Source of the DNA: Haliclona indistincta
Taxonomy: Eukaryota > Porifera > Demospongiae > Haplosclerida > Chalinidae
Direction of reading: 5' to 3'
Assembly: GCA_964017065.1 (NCBI GenBank)
Contig: OZ024792.1
Span: 876,092 to 940,091 of the forward strand
DNA: 64,000 nucleotides
Part shown: positions 41,352 to 57,700 of the stretch, piece after piece
How the letters are laid out: each line of letters begins with the position of its first letter
How positions within the stretch are numbered: the stretch's first letter is position 1
The notes under the pieces: model-generated
What the model saw: only the letters and a program-made list of their open reading frames with translations
Database searches by the model: none
Told to the model about the DNA's origin: nothing
Translations under genes and position numbers: made by a program

Positions 41352-43929
41352 TCAGTGGTGAGGCGGGTCCCTGTTGTATCTCCCGTTCTTCATTGAGTTA
41401 GCGGTAGATGGTGGATGGTAGTTGACTGCTCTGTCATATTCTTCAGCAAAGTGAGGGTGGACTGCTCTGTTTTCCTCCGGGCCTATGTTGGAGTAGTCAG
41501 GATCTTCGTAATCGTTATCAGTTCCATCTAAGGTATTGTAGACGGGAGCGTTCGAATCTTCTAGGGTACTGTAGACCGCTGTGACTGGTAGGTTGTTGGG
41601 TTGTGAGTGGTCTAGCTTGCCAAAGGGAGAGCTGGTTGGTGGAGGTGGTGAGGTATCGTGTTGTAGACAGCTGTAGCCATTACCCTGAGGGATGCTGGGG
41701 TCTTCTTTACCATAGTGATGGTTGACCATATGTTGTGTGGGAGTGTTCAAGGATGAGTACTCATTCCGACCACCATTAGCAGGTCTTGATGGTGCAGGGT
41801 AACCTGATCTCTGAAGGGTTAAAACAGGCTCTGCATAGTCTTCAGGTGAGTCTTCAACATTCTTTTGAAATGACTTCATCTCAGGTTTAGCTGTGTAAGC
41901 CCCTTGGACAGTATTCACTTCACTACAGAACACAATACACTATATATAATACATGCACATAGCATTGGCAGTGCCTAGCTATTAGGTATTTGTCACCTGA
42001 TCCAGTGACAAGCAACCTGTGGTACAGGGAATGTTTGATTACATGATCATAGGTACACATAGCTGGCTGACCATTCAGCTTGGTTTACACTATGACACAG
42101 TGTCTACAGGTTAAGCTAACTTTGGTTGTAGGCGGTACTTTCAAGTCTTCTGAAGGATATTGTAGAGGAAACAGGGATTAGACCTGACCACATGATATAC
42201 TCATAGTCTACTTTAGTATAGTATATCCCTTATTGTATCTATACATGTGTACAGTCAGCTATTGGATACACTATTATAGCATTGTTGTATCTATACAGTC
42301 AGATATTCCAAACATATTGTATCTCTATTGCATACACTGTACCATATTGTATCTATACAAGGCTCTGTTCTATACAGTATGTAGTTACACTTACTTTAAT
42401 CCATACGCTTCATTGTCTAATCCACCTTCTGCAAAAAAAACGGACAAAATGATACAGTGCATGCAATAGAGATACAATATGTTTGGAATATCTGACTGGA
42501 ATATCTGACATCAATACCAACATGACCATACCTGACCCCCTTACTAGCTAAGCTGTGTTGCTAAGAGCTATTTAATTCCCTGGAGAATTTCATGGACAAT
42601 GCGCTTTCAGATAATGTCATTACAGGCACACCCTAAAGCTTACACACCAGGCAGTAGTGATAAATACACTGATGATGACCTTATCTATACAATAATTATA
42701 GTAAACCAATACTGTCTGTGATTAAAGTATTATCAGTGTTTGTGGTTTGACAGATGGGCACATCAGGACATACCTTTCTGACCAGTCTGGTTCTTCTTCA
42801 AAAGCATCACAATAATCACCACAATCAGGATGACGATGGTGATGAGGAAGATGCCCCCTATGGAGGCTATCACATAGAGGAATGGTGATACCTGCTCCTC
42901 CTGGGAGCCTAGTTGGGGAGTGGTGGAGGGAGAACTTGCAGCTGGAGGTAGTGCAGAGGTTGTGACAGTTACTGCATTATCAATGGTCACTGATGTGGGA
43001 ATATCAGCTACTGCAGTGACTGATGGTAGAATAGTTACTGCACTATCAATATTAGTTACTGCACTATTGGTAGTAGTTACGGCACTATTGGTAGTAGTTA
43101 CTGCACTATCGGTAGTAGTTACTGCACTATCGATACTAGTTACTGCACTATCAGTAGTGATCGATGGTAGAATACTAGTTACCGATATCGTCTGTTCGCT
43201 GGTGAGTGATGCAGTGTTTGCTGTAGGGTGTGTGGTTGTTGATGGTTCAATGAAGGAGGTCGACACTTGTGTCATGGTGCTACTGCTGGGAGCAAGGACT
43301 GGTAAAGTAGGTGTGGTCGGTGGAGCAACAGGTTGGTCAGGCAGATCAGCACATGTCCGATTATCTACAAATTGTAACTGAGCAATGCCAGCACAAGCTG
43401 ATCCACTGTATTCCTCAGGAGCCAGTAGTGTGAACACATTGCTCCTCATCAGAGGCTGGTTAGGATCAGCAGTTGTGTTGATCAACTGACACCAGTACTT
43501 GCCTAGTAGACTAGGACTGTAGGCTCTGTTGAAGAATGCTGTGTTATGATATCGTGAAAACCAATCCGTGTTGCTCTGCATTAGATCAGGATCACCTAGT
43601 CCCAAGTTCTCTACTGTTCCAGCTGTGTTCTCTCTGAACCATCTCACTTTAAACTCATCAGTTACCACATCTCTTCTTCTTATAGTGCACTCCAAAGAGA
43701 TCGCGATCGATACTGTATTATCACTCGTTTGGTACGGATTGCATCCATTCACTATAGTCGATGGAGGCTGCCTTAAGTACTCAAAACTGCACGTTGAGCC
43801 TGGAGGAGATGGAATAAAGTCGCACAGAGATGTCAATAAAATAATAGAACACAGCATTTCCGTACGCGTCATACCTGCTACGCTGCTCAGCAGTGCACAC
43901 ATCGTGAGGATGACTCCTAGTAGTGCCAT
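41352..43929 (-). CDS. IgR1: single-Ig transmembrane receptor with ITAM tail
   Basis: Exons 43929-43875 (leader MALLGVILTMCALLSSVAG), 43799-42774, 42428-42395 and 41922-41352; 1686 nt, 561 aa. The Ig domain is V-like (CSFEYLRQPPS, core Trp in VRWFREN, second Cys in GKYWCQ). A Thr/Ser stalk repeats SAVTTT/SAVTNI. One TM (VIASIGGIFLITIVILIVV) is followed by KKNQTGQKG. The tail has YSSL, YSCL, YSTL, YNTL and YSNI; YSTLEDSNAPVYNTL (41573-41529) fits the ITAM rule YxxL-x(6-8)-YxxL. An ITAM would recruit Syk-type tandem-SH2 kinases after phosphorylation. It lacks ITIM-consensus sites, unlike IgR2-4. Ligand unknown. Confidence 0.85.
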
Positions 43930-45139
43930 CACTAGCTGCTGCGATCTCGATACTGCTGTTTGCTGAAATAACATTCCTGTGATGAGTGATGTTGACCCAG
44001 TGACCCCTCCCCTAGGTACGGTCAATATTCGTAATTTCCCCTCACGCGGAGTCCTGTCATAATTCAAGGTCAAAGTGCAAACAGCATTATGAGCTGCAGG
44101 TTATGATCCATGATGATGACATTCATTGTGTTTTATAAATTGTATATATTACTTGAGCAGAGTATAAATTTATTTTCTCTTGGCTGATAAATTCAAACTG
44201 GTGTAGTGGTGTTAGCAGAACAATACTGATTGTAATAAACAGCTCACTACTGAACTGCTTCATTATAGGCAGTGGGATTGTTACGATCAATAACTTCATG
44301 ATAACACAAAGAGCTGTTTTGATACAAATTGAAGGTTGAGTGACACTGCTGTGCAATCCTGTACCAGAACGCGAAAATGAAAGTATCATTGATGGACATT
44401 CTCACAGTTGTGATTATCTGAACATGATTAGTACTTGTTGTCAGCATTATGTTGTAATAGAGATTCACTGCAGTATAATATCATGTAGCAATTTCACATC
44501 ATTGTTGACATATCTGGGACTGTACTATTCAGGACAGCTAGAACTGGTTGATGTCTGATATCTTAGTGAGTGATATGTTTGTACTGGATCAGTCACTGCT
44601 CATCAAATTGTACGACAACTTAGTCCTAAATCGAAAGTGACTCAAGGTGTTGAATCGATAGTTTATATTATACTGCCGTCAACATTGACTCGTCAGCCAC
44701 TAACCATGCTATTATTAACAAGTCTCTACATGTACTCAATAGTGCAATGATGGTAAGATTTTTAATGATTTTTAAAAGTCAAAATTGATGACAATGTTTC
44801 CTAGCAGTGCAGCAGCATACTATTAATCAACTAAATGTAACTGTATATCCATGTATTATTACTTTTCAAAAGATATTGTAGCTATATAATACACATGCTG
44901 CTCTAAAACACTGCTTGATTAATATTGTATCGCTCTGGTACTGCACAATAATTTAATACTAAAATAAGATGCTCTACACCAGCTTGAAGCACTACTGGGC
45001 ATTGAAACCATAAAAATGTGTGCATGCTAAATACACACGGGTCTACATGTACAAAAATAACTGTATTATAGAGAAAGTGTGAAATGCACATTCACAAATA
45101 ATTATTGTTGATTTGTTATCATCCCATGTTCTCATTTGT
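43930..45139. other. Duplicated intergenic spacer (copy 1)
   Basis: From ~44090 the sequence recurs at ~47690 (GAGCTGCAGGTTATGATCCA onward) through ~48600, so the receptor duplications included the flank. No gene. Confidence 0.7.
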
Positions 45140-46814
45140 TCAATAGTACAGTTGCTGGTCTGTAGAGGTCATGTCACTAGGAGCTGGAGGGACTCCAGGA
45201 TGCTGGAGAGAGCTGTACTCCTGCTCACCATAGTCTGCTGCTAGCTTGTCACGACCCATAGTGTTGGAAGATGTGTTGAGGGAGCTGTACTGATCATCTG
45301 CTGTCAGCTCCATGGGTAGGGTGTCACTAGCTGCCTGATTGTAACCCAACTTGCTATAGGCAGTATGTCCTCCAGTTGCAGTATTCTCTAAGTGTGAGGA
45401 CTGACTGTTACTGACTCCAGTAGCATCATACATTGGGCCATCAAGCAGCATAGGTGTAGCAATGGGATCCAGAGGAGGACCTGATGTCATGGTGTCAGTC
45501 AGGCAGTTATATTCACTGTTTATGATAATATAATTTCCGCCTTCTTTGGTTACACTCATTGATCTATAGAAATTAATCAACTTGCTCTTTGTTGATTTTA
45601 AATGTGACATTTACTTTTTTAAGCCATCTGGTTGGTCGTATATGACAGACGGTGGTTGTGAGGTAGTGTTGTTTGACCTACGGCGTTGTTGAAGTGCACG
45701 TCAGTTTAAATCAATCATTGCTCAGGATAAACTCACTGTATGTTGATGTTGTCTTTTGTACAATTTTTGTAGCTCACTTTTTTGTTGCTATAACCTACTA
45801 CGTATATTTATTAACAATACATCATTATACTGTATGCATGTGTTCTTGCCTGTGTGTGTCAGTTGCTTTTCATGTTTCGTCATCTTCTTTCTCTTCATCA
45901 CTATCAATATCATGATGAGCATTGAGAAGATGATCAGCACTAGTGCTACACCAGCTGACACTCCTGCTATAATGGGTGTGATAGACAGCTGTACTACAGT
46001 AACCGATCCACTAGGCAATGGAGGGGGAGTGGTGGCCATGTGAATAACTGCATCAGCAAATATTGTGTGATTTACATTAGTTTGATCTGTTGTGCTATAT
46101 CGAGTAAAAATAAGAGTGTTGTCAGATGATTTCATAGTTAATGTCTGGATTACAGACGTGGTTGTGCTGGTTAGGAGCAGAGTTGTAATAGTTTGGACAG
46201 GCTGGAAGACTAGTGGTGTTGTCTGACCAGGCTGGCTCTTTGGTAGATCAGCACATGTCTGATTATCTATGGTCAGTAATTGATTAGTGCAAGTTGGTCC
46301 ACTGTAGTCTCCAGGAGCCAGTAGTGTGAACACATTGCTCCTCATCAGAGGCTGGTCAGGATCAGCAGTTGTGTTGATCACCTGACACCAGTACTTGCCT
46401 AGTAGACTAGGACTGTAGGCCTGGTTACGAAATGCTGTGTTATGATATCTTGACAACCAATCCGTGCTGCTCAGGAATTGATCAGGATCACCTAGTCCCA
46501 GGTCCTCTACTGCTCCAGCTGTGTTCTCTCTGAACCATCTCACTTCAAACTCATCAGTTACCATATCTCTTCTTCTTATAATACACTCTAATGAGATCAA
46601 TGCTCTATTAGTACCCGTTTGGTAGGGATTACATCCATTCAATGTAGTTGATGGAGGCTGTTTTATATACTCGAAACTGCACGTTGAGCCTGGAGATGGC
46701 ATTCATAAAAAAACAGTCGTACAGATATGTCCACAAGAACAGCAGTATTTCCGTCATACCTGCTACGCTGCTCAGCAGTGCACACATCGTGAGGATGACT
46801 CCTAGTAGTGCCAT
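45140..46814 (-). CDS. IgR2: single-Ig receptor with ITIM-like/YxxL tail
   Basis: Exons 46814-46760, 46689-45850, 45797-45737, 45677-45615, 45563-45140; 1443 nt, 480 aa. Leader identical to IgR1 (MALLGVILTMCALLSSVAG). One Ig domain (CSFEYIKQPPS, VRWFREN, GKYWCQ), a stalk, then TM (IIAGVSAGVALVLIIFSML) and a basic MKRKKMTKHEKQ. The tail has VIYDQP (Crk-type YDxP), SEYNCL (fits the ITIM rule), AYSKL, QYSSL and EYSSL. Compared with IgR3, one tyrosine is lost (NSQSSHLEN versus NNQYSLLEN) and the end is shortened (QQLYY). The donor after exon 2 is GC, not GT (CACACAG|GCAAGA). Confidence 0.82.
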
Positions 46815-46892
46815 AACTAGCTTCTGCGGTCTCGATACTGCTGCTCGGTGAAATATATTCGTAGTGACTATTTTTACGGTACCGTAAAATAA

Positions 46893-47240
46893 GGCCACAT
46901 AAAATTAATAGTTAGATTCTCATCCTCTAGGCTTCAGATTTTCAATGAGGCGGGAGGCAATTTATAATTTAAATTTATTTTACACTGTTAATTTTATATC
47001 AAAAACAACATGAATATACAGTCACCATCTATCAGCGCTGCGTGATCAGCGACAATACACCCATACCAGGGCTTTACAACTCGACAGTGAGCACGAATCT
47101 GGACGACAACAAACACCATCCTCGCGATATAAATAATTAACCCCTTGTTGTCTATAAAACCTCCCCAAAATTTTTGGTCAAGAGCATTAAAAAATTGATG
47201 CGGGCGGGGATGAGAATCTAACTATTAAGTTTATGTGGCC
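46893..47240. mobile_element. MITE, ~350 bp
   Basis: Inverted ends GGCCACATAAAATTAATAGT and ACTATTAAGTTTATGTGGCC, continuing into TAGATTCTCATCC, ~33 bp with one or two mismatches. CTATTTTTACGG occurs just outside both ends. Inserted upstream of the IgR2 leader exon. Confidence 0.7.
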
Positions 47241-48638
47241 TAACCCCCCTGCTATTTTTACGGCATATGATTAGGCTGTGTTCATGGTAATGAGTTTCCC
47301 AGAGTTTTTGTTTCTTCGAAGAGCTTAAGGTTTTCTCTGGGTTTTCCCTTGGTTAGCATTGGGCCTTGCTAACCATAAATTTGATGCATATTAGGCAGGC
47401 CCCAGCTCATGATGTGCAAATGTGTGCTCGTGTTGTCTTGTGTCGTCAATGAGAAGGTTGTGGCGTGAATAGCAGGCCTTGAACCGCAAAGAGTCATTCA
47501 AGAGTTTGGTAGTGGGTGTGTGCTTGCATGCATGCAAGGTGTGCATGTTCGGGAGATGAGACATTCCTGTGATGTGTGATGTTGACCCAGTGACCCCTCC
47601 CCTAGGGCAATAATCGTAATTTCCCCTCAGCACAGAGTCCTGTAATACATCACTTTACATGAAGGTCAAAGTGCAATCGTATAATTATTAGGAGCTGCAG
47701 GTTATGATCCATGATGATGTCATTTATTGTGTTGTATAAATTGCTGTATTTATTTCTTGAGCAGATTATAAACAATTTTTTTCTCTTGGCTGATAAATTC
47801 ATACTGGTGTAGTGGTGTTATACTGATTGTAATAAACAGCTCACTACTGATCTGCTTCATTATAGGCAGTGGGATTGTTATGATCAACAACTTCATGATA
47901 ACACAAAGAGTCGATACAGATTGAAGGTTGAGTGTCACTGTTGCGCAATCCTGTACCAGAACGCAAAAATGAAACTGTCATTGATGGACATTCTCACAGT
48001 TGTAATTATCTGACCATGATTAGTATTTGTTGTCAACACATGTTGCAATAGAGATTCACTGCAGTATAATATCATGTAGCAGTTTCACAGCATTGTTGAC
48101 ATATCCAGGACTGTACTATTCAGGACAGCTAGGACTGGTTGATGTGAGTGATATGTTTGTCCTGGATCAGTCACTGCTCATCAAATTGTACGACAACTTA
48201 GTCTATATCGAAAGTGACTCAAGGTGTTGAATCGATAGTTTATATTATACTGCCGTCAACATTGACTTGTCAACCACAATCATGCTATCATTAACAAGTC
48301 ACTACATGTACTCAATAGTGCAATGATGGTAAGATTTTTAATGATTTAAAAGTCAAATGACAATGTTGCCTAGCAGTACAGCACCATGCTATATATTCAG
48401 CTACATGTAACTGTATCCATGTATTGTTACTTTTAACAAAACATAATAATAATATAATACTACACATGTCGCTATAGCTCTGATACAGTACAATGACTAA
48501 ACAAGAATCTAGTAGATGCTCCGCACCAGCTTGAAGCACTACTGGGTATGGAAACCATATTATGTGTGCATGCATGCTAAATACACACTGGTCTTACAAA
48601 AATAACTGTGTATATAAAAGTAAAATTGATTTTTGTTA
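47241..48638. other. Duplicated intergenic spacer (copy 2)
   Basis: From ~47560 to ~48640 it repeats the IgR1/IgR2 spacer (43970-45130) with small indels. No gene. Confidence 0.7.
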
Positions 48639-50343
48639 TCATGATTTGTTCAATACACTGTACTGTTGCTGGTCTGCAGAGGTCATGTCACTAGGAGCTG
48701 GAGGGACTCCAGGATGCTGGAGAGAGCTGTACTCCTGCTCACCATAGCCTGCTGCTAGTTTGTCACGACCCATAGTGTTGGACGATGTGTTGAGGGAGCT
48801 GTACTGATCATCTGCTGTCAGCTCCATGGGTGGGGTGTTGGTAGCTGCCTGATTGTAACCCAACTTGCTATACGCACTGTCTGCTCCAGTTGCAGCATTT
48901 TCCAGGAGAGAGTACTGATTGTTACTGACTCCAGTAGCATCATACATTGGGTCATCAAATAGCACAGGTGCAGCTGAACCAGGACCAGGAGGACCTGATG
49001 TTGTGGCATCAGTCAGGCAGCTGTATTCACTGTTTATGATGTTTCCACCTTCTTTGGTTACACTCATTGATCTATATAGAAACTAGCTCTTAGCTGATTT
49101 TAAATGTGACATTTTACCTTTTTAAGTCATCTGGTTGGTCATATATGACAGACGGTGGTTGTGATGTAGTGTTGTTTGACCTATGGTATATCCACAAGTA
49201 AGAGTTTGCTTATACATAAACTGTAAATAGTCTGAGTACACTCACTGAATTTTGACAGTGTCCTCAGGCTCTGAACAAATATTGTAACTCACTGCATTGT
49301 TGCTATAACTTCCTACACAGATAATGCATGTATCAATACATACATCAGTATTTTATTATCCTTGCCTGTGTGTGTCTGTTGCTTTTCATGTTTCATCATC
49401 TTCTTTTTCTTCATCACTATCAATATCATGACAAGCGTTGAGAAGATGATCAGTATCAGTACTATTACTACACCAGCTGTCACTCCTGCTACAATGGGTG
49501 TGATAGACAGCTGTACTACAGTAACTGATCCACTAGGCGATGGAGGGGAGGTGGTGGTCATGTGATTAACTACATCAGCGAATATTGTGTGATTTACATT
49601 AGTTTGATCTGTTGTACTATATGGAGTGAACATAAGAGTGTTGTCAGATGATTTCATAGTTAATGTCTGGACTACTGATGTGGTTGTGCTGGTTAGGAGC
49701 AGAGTTGTAATAGGCTGGAAGACTGGTGGTGTTGGCTGACCAGGCAGCTGGCTCTTAGTTAGATCAGCACATGTTTGATTATCAACAAATTGTGACTGAG
49801 TGGTGGTAGTTGTGCAAGTTGCTCCACTGTAGTTCCCAGGAGCCAGTAGTGTGAACACATTGCTCCTCATCAGAGGCTGGTCAGGATCAGCAGTTGTGTT
49901 GATCACCTGACACCAGTACTTGCCTAGTAGACTAGTACTGTAGGGTTGGGTACGAAATGCTGAGTCGTGATATCTTGAAAACCAATCCATGCCCAGCATT
50001 TCATTAGGTTCACCTAGTCCCAGGTCCTCTACTGTTCCAGTTGTGTTCTCTCTGAACCATCTCACTTCAAACTCATCATTTACCATAGCTCTTCTTCTTA
50101 TAGTACATTCCAAAAAGGTCAGTACTTTGTTATTATATAAACTCGTTTGGTACGGATCACATCCATCCAGTGTAGCTGATGGAGGCTGTCTTATATACTC
50201 GAAACTGCAGTCTGTCTCTGTGCCTGATGGGAGCCGAGGTGAAAAGGTCGTGCATAAAATTAATGAGTATACCAGCATAAAGCCATACCTGTCACGATAC
50301 TCAGCAGTGCACACACCACTAAGGTGGCTCCTAGTACTGCCAT
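48639..50343 (-). CDS. IgR3: single-Ig receptor with six YxxL motifs
   Basis: Exons 50343-50289, 50223-49366, 49312-49246, 49180-49118, 49071-48639; 1476 nt, 491 aa. Leader MAVLGATLVVCALLSIVT, Ig domain (CSFEYIRQPPS, VRWFREN, GKYWCQ), TM (IVAGVTAGVVIVLILIIFS), basic MKKKKMMKHEKQ. The tail is the fullest of the set: IYDQP, SEYSCL, MYDAT, QYSLL, SAYSKL, QYSSL, EYSSL, QYSVL. SEYSCL and SAYSKL match [S/I/V/L]xYxx[L/I/V], the ITIM rule for SHP phosphatase recruitment. No pair has classic ITAM spacing (YSLL to YSKL is 10). The exon 2 donor is GC. Confidence 0.85.
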
Positions 50344-50690
50344 CACTGACTAGCTTCTGTGAAAAGTGTTGTCTCGATACTGCTTCCTCTGCCTGACCCC
50401 TTGGCGTTCGCCGAGTCTTACAATACTCAAGTACTGCACCGCGGGCAATACAAAATACTAAATTTTACGTTTTCTGGGGCACTGCTCTAGAATCTGGGCA
50501 TGGAAACCATAATAATATTATTATGTGTGCATACTAAATACACACTGGTGTCGTACAAAAATAACTGTATCTAGCCTCGTACCCAGGCCATAGCTACATA
50601 GGTACGAGGCTAAACTATATCGAGAAAATGTAAATGCACATTCACAAATTGTTGATTTTGTTATCATCCCATGTTCTCATTTGTTCAATA
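50344..50690. other. Spacer IgR3-IgR4
   Basis: Includes a short inverted repeat, TAGCCTCGTACC and GGTACGAGGCTA (~50575-50613), also seen once at ~17200. No gene. Confidence 0.5.
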
Positions 50691-50886
50691 CACTGTACTG
50701 TTGCTGGTCTGCAGAGGTCATGTCACTAGGAGCTGGAGGGACTCCTGCAGGATGCTGGAGAGAGCTGTACTCCTGCTCACCATAGCCTGCTGCTAGCTTG
50801 TCACGACCCATGGTGTTGGACTATGCATTGAGGGAGCTATACTGATCATCTGCAGTCCGTTCCATGGGTAGGGTGTTAGTAGCTGC
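50690..50886 (-). pseudogene. Untranslated former tail of IgR4
   Basis: Matches the distal tail of IgR3 (QYSSL, GEQEYSSLQH region) but lies beyond the premature stop and contains another stop in frame (LNA then TAG). Confidence 0.75.
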
Positions 50887-54488
<3,602 letters not shown>

Positions 54489-54755
54489 GGCCAGTTTAAG
54501 CAGAACTAGTGACAGAAAGTTTAGACATACGGCTGTTTATATAGACTGTTTAATAACTGTCTGCCCCCACCCACCATACTGACAATGTCAACAAATCAAT
54601 ATCCTGTTAAGGTGGCCGGTACAGGAATTAGGTACAATAAAATTTAGTCATAAGAAAATACAGCAAAGATACAAATTTTTATTAGTTAAGATAAGTCTTT
54701 AAGTCATAACTACTTTATAATTACATTTTATGAATTCACTGGAATGTCAGCTTTA

Positions 54756-57700
54756 CTATAATTTTTGAAGTGAGTGTCTGCTAGTGCTGGTTGTCTGGAC
54801 TGCTGTTTTTGTCTCTGGTGTCTCGTAATCAAGTGGTGTCTTGATACAAACTGGTGTCTCATAATCTGCTTGATGTCTGGAAAATGGTGTTGCATAAACA
54901 GGTAGTTGTTGTGCTGCCTCAGGATCTAATGGCTGCTGCTGGCTACCATAACTATTCTCAGTTGTTATAGTGTTCCTTGAAGACCTGTATACAAATAAAC
55001 ACAGCCAAATACAATCAATCAACACATTAATGTAAATACTACAATAATACTAGCATAAACTCACTTATTCTTACTAATGTCCACTATATTGGTATAATTA
55101 TTCATTACTACATACAATATACACCAAAGACTGTAAAATTAATAAACAGTCACATAATTATTTTGTATTGTCATATGCAGTATCAGTCTCTCTCTTGATA
55201 GGGTCCACTATAGAGAACATCTTGCCCTCCACCTCCACTGAAGGTGGTCCGCTCCTCCCAGTGGGTGTGGTGTACACACTGGTGTAGTCAGTGGTAACAG
55301 TGTCCAGTGGTTGGTAGAGTGCAGCTGCAGGGAGAGTCACTGCTGGTATACTGAACAGCATCATAGGTGGCTGTGACAGGACGTGATGTAGCCTTGTCAC
55401 TGGTGCTTTCATCTATTGTCATTAAAAACAATCATGCATTCATGACAAACTATAAGTACCTTGTTCCCTCATTTTTGTCACATCAGTTTCAGTGTTATGT
55501 TCACTCTCTATATCACTATACAAACCAATACATTATCACAATGCACTGAATGTATCTCAGCTACTCACTGCAGTGCTGTTTGATGGTCTCTAGTTCGAGA
55601 ATCCTTCTCTGTAGTGAAAATTTTAATATCTGCTGTTAAATTGAATCAGCAACTTTCTTACTTTGTCTCCATTTAACCCTTTAACCCCTATTGTTGCCAT
55701 TTGGCAACATACATACTTCAGACACCATAACTTTATCAACTAGGCACCGAAGGTGCTTATGCCTCGGTGGAATGTTATGCATACATGCCTGTCTGACTAA
55801 ATACGTTGAACTGAAATACACAAGCAGTTATGAAAGTCTGCTGTTGCTAGTTGAACACTATGTTAGTGGCTGACAACTTATAAAAATATCCACAACCACA
55901 ACTATCCACCATTCCATAAACACAGCAACTGAAGATGCATGCATACAGGATTTCTGTACAGCAGTTGCTTTAGTTATGCAATCAGAAGCCAATCAGTGCT
56001 AACCACAATTCAACTGGGCGTGTCTACAGTGTTTAGCGCAGCACGCTCGGCGCAGCAGTCATACCACGAGCGAGATAACTTCCATAGCTTGCTTAGTTGC
56101 TTACACGATTTCTCTGGACCTGCGCTGCTATCCTGTAGTAAAATTTGAACCTATCAGCTTCTAGGCAGTCAACTGTGGACAGCTTTGCCATTGGAGAAGT
56201 CCAGATCGCCAGCAACGGTATTAACAAAGTAAGCCGGCAAATCACGCCATAACTCGAGAACGAAGCTTCGTGTACAAATTTCAAATGTTGAAAAGCGAGA
56301 TAATATCGAGTTCTACTTGCATTGCTAGTTTCAGGGCTCGGCGTTCAGCGTGCGCCGCAAAACTGAAGTAACAGACGGAAAAATAGCACCTAAGGTGCAG
56401 ATGCCTCGGTGAAACGACACTATATTCACAAACACAACTGAGCCACCATTCCACAAACACAGCAACTGCAGATGCATGTATACAGGATTTCTGTACAATG
56501 CAGTGCTTTAGTTATGCAATCAGAAGCCAATCAGTGTTAACCACAATTCAACTGGGCGTGTCTACAGTGTTTAGCACACGAGCGAGATAGCTTCCATAGC
56601 TTGCTTACACAATTTCTCTGGACCTGCGCTGCTATCCTGTAATAAAATTCTAACCTATAAGCTTCTAGGCAGTCAACTGTGGACAGCTTTGCCTTTGGAA
56701 GTAAGCAAATCACGCCATATTGATAACTCGAGAACGAAGCTTCGTATACAAGTTTCAAACGATGAAAAGCGAGATATTATCGAACTATACCTGCATTGCA
56801 AGTTTCAGAGCTTACCTTTTTGCGTGCGTCGCAGAAATGGCGTAACAGACAGAAAAATAGCACCATAGGTGCTGATGCCTCGGTGGATTGACATTATATC
56901 CACAAAAAAACACAACTATCCACCATTCCACAAACACAGCAACTGCAGATGCATGCATACAGGATTTCTGTACCGCAGTCACAATGCAGTGTTTTAGTTA
57001 TGCAATCAGAAGCCAATCATGCAGTGCTGACCACAATTCCACTGGGCGTGTCTACAATGTTGGTTACAGCACACGCATACCACGAGCGAGATAGCTTCCA
57101 TAGCTTGCTTACACGATTTCTCTGGACCTGCGCTGCTATCCTGTAGTAAAATTCTAACCTATCAGCTTCTAGGCAGTCAACTGTGGACAGCTTTGCCTTT
57201 GGAGAAGTCCAGATCGCCAGCAACGGTAAACAAAGTAAGCAAATCACGCCATAACTCGCGAACGAAGCTTTAGAACCAAATTTCTATACATGCAGATCCG
57301 AGTAAATATCGAGTTCTGCTTGTGTTGCTTGTTTCAGCGCTTAGTTTTCTGTGAGCGACGAGAAATGCTTGCAACAGACAGAAAAATAGCACCTAAGGTG
57401 CAGATGCCTCGGTGGAATGACACTATCCACCATTCCACAAACACAGCAACTGCAGATGCATGTCTACAGGAATTCTGTACAGCAATCACAATGCAGTGCT
57501 TTAGTTATGCAATCAGAAGCCAATCAGTGCTAACCACAAATAAACTGGGCGTGTCTACAGTGTTCAGCACAGCAACGCATTCCACGAGCGAGATAGCTTC
57601 CATAGCTTGCTTACACGATTTCTCTGGACCTGCGCTGCTATCCTGTAGTAAATTCTAACCTATCAGCTTGTAGGCAGTCAACTGTGGACAGTGTTGCTTG

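Noticed and set aside
42920..43381. 153-aa plus-strand frame of VTALLVV repeats
   Set aside because: Antisense of the IgR1 Thr/Ser stalk.
48639..49071. Calling the IgR3 tail an ITAM
   Set aside because: The closest YxxL pair (YSLL, YSKL) is 10 residues apart, outside the usual 6-8; ITIM-type single motifs fit better.
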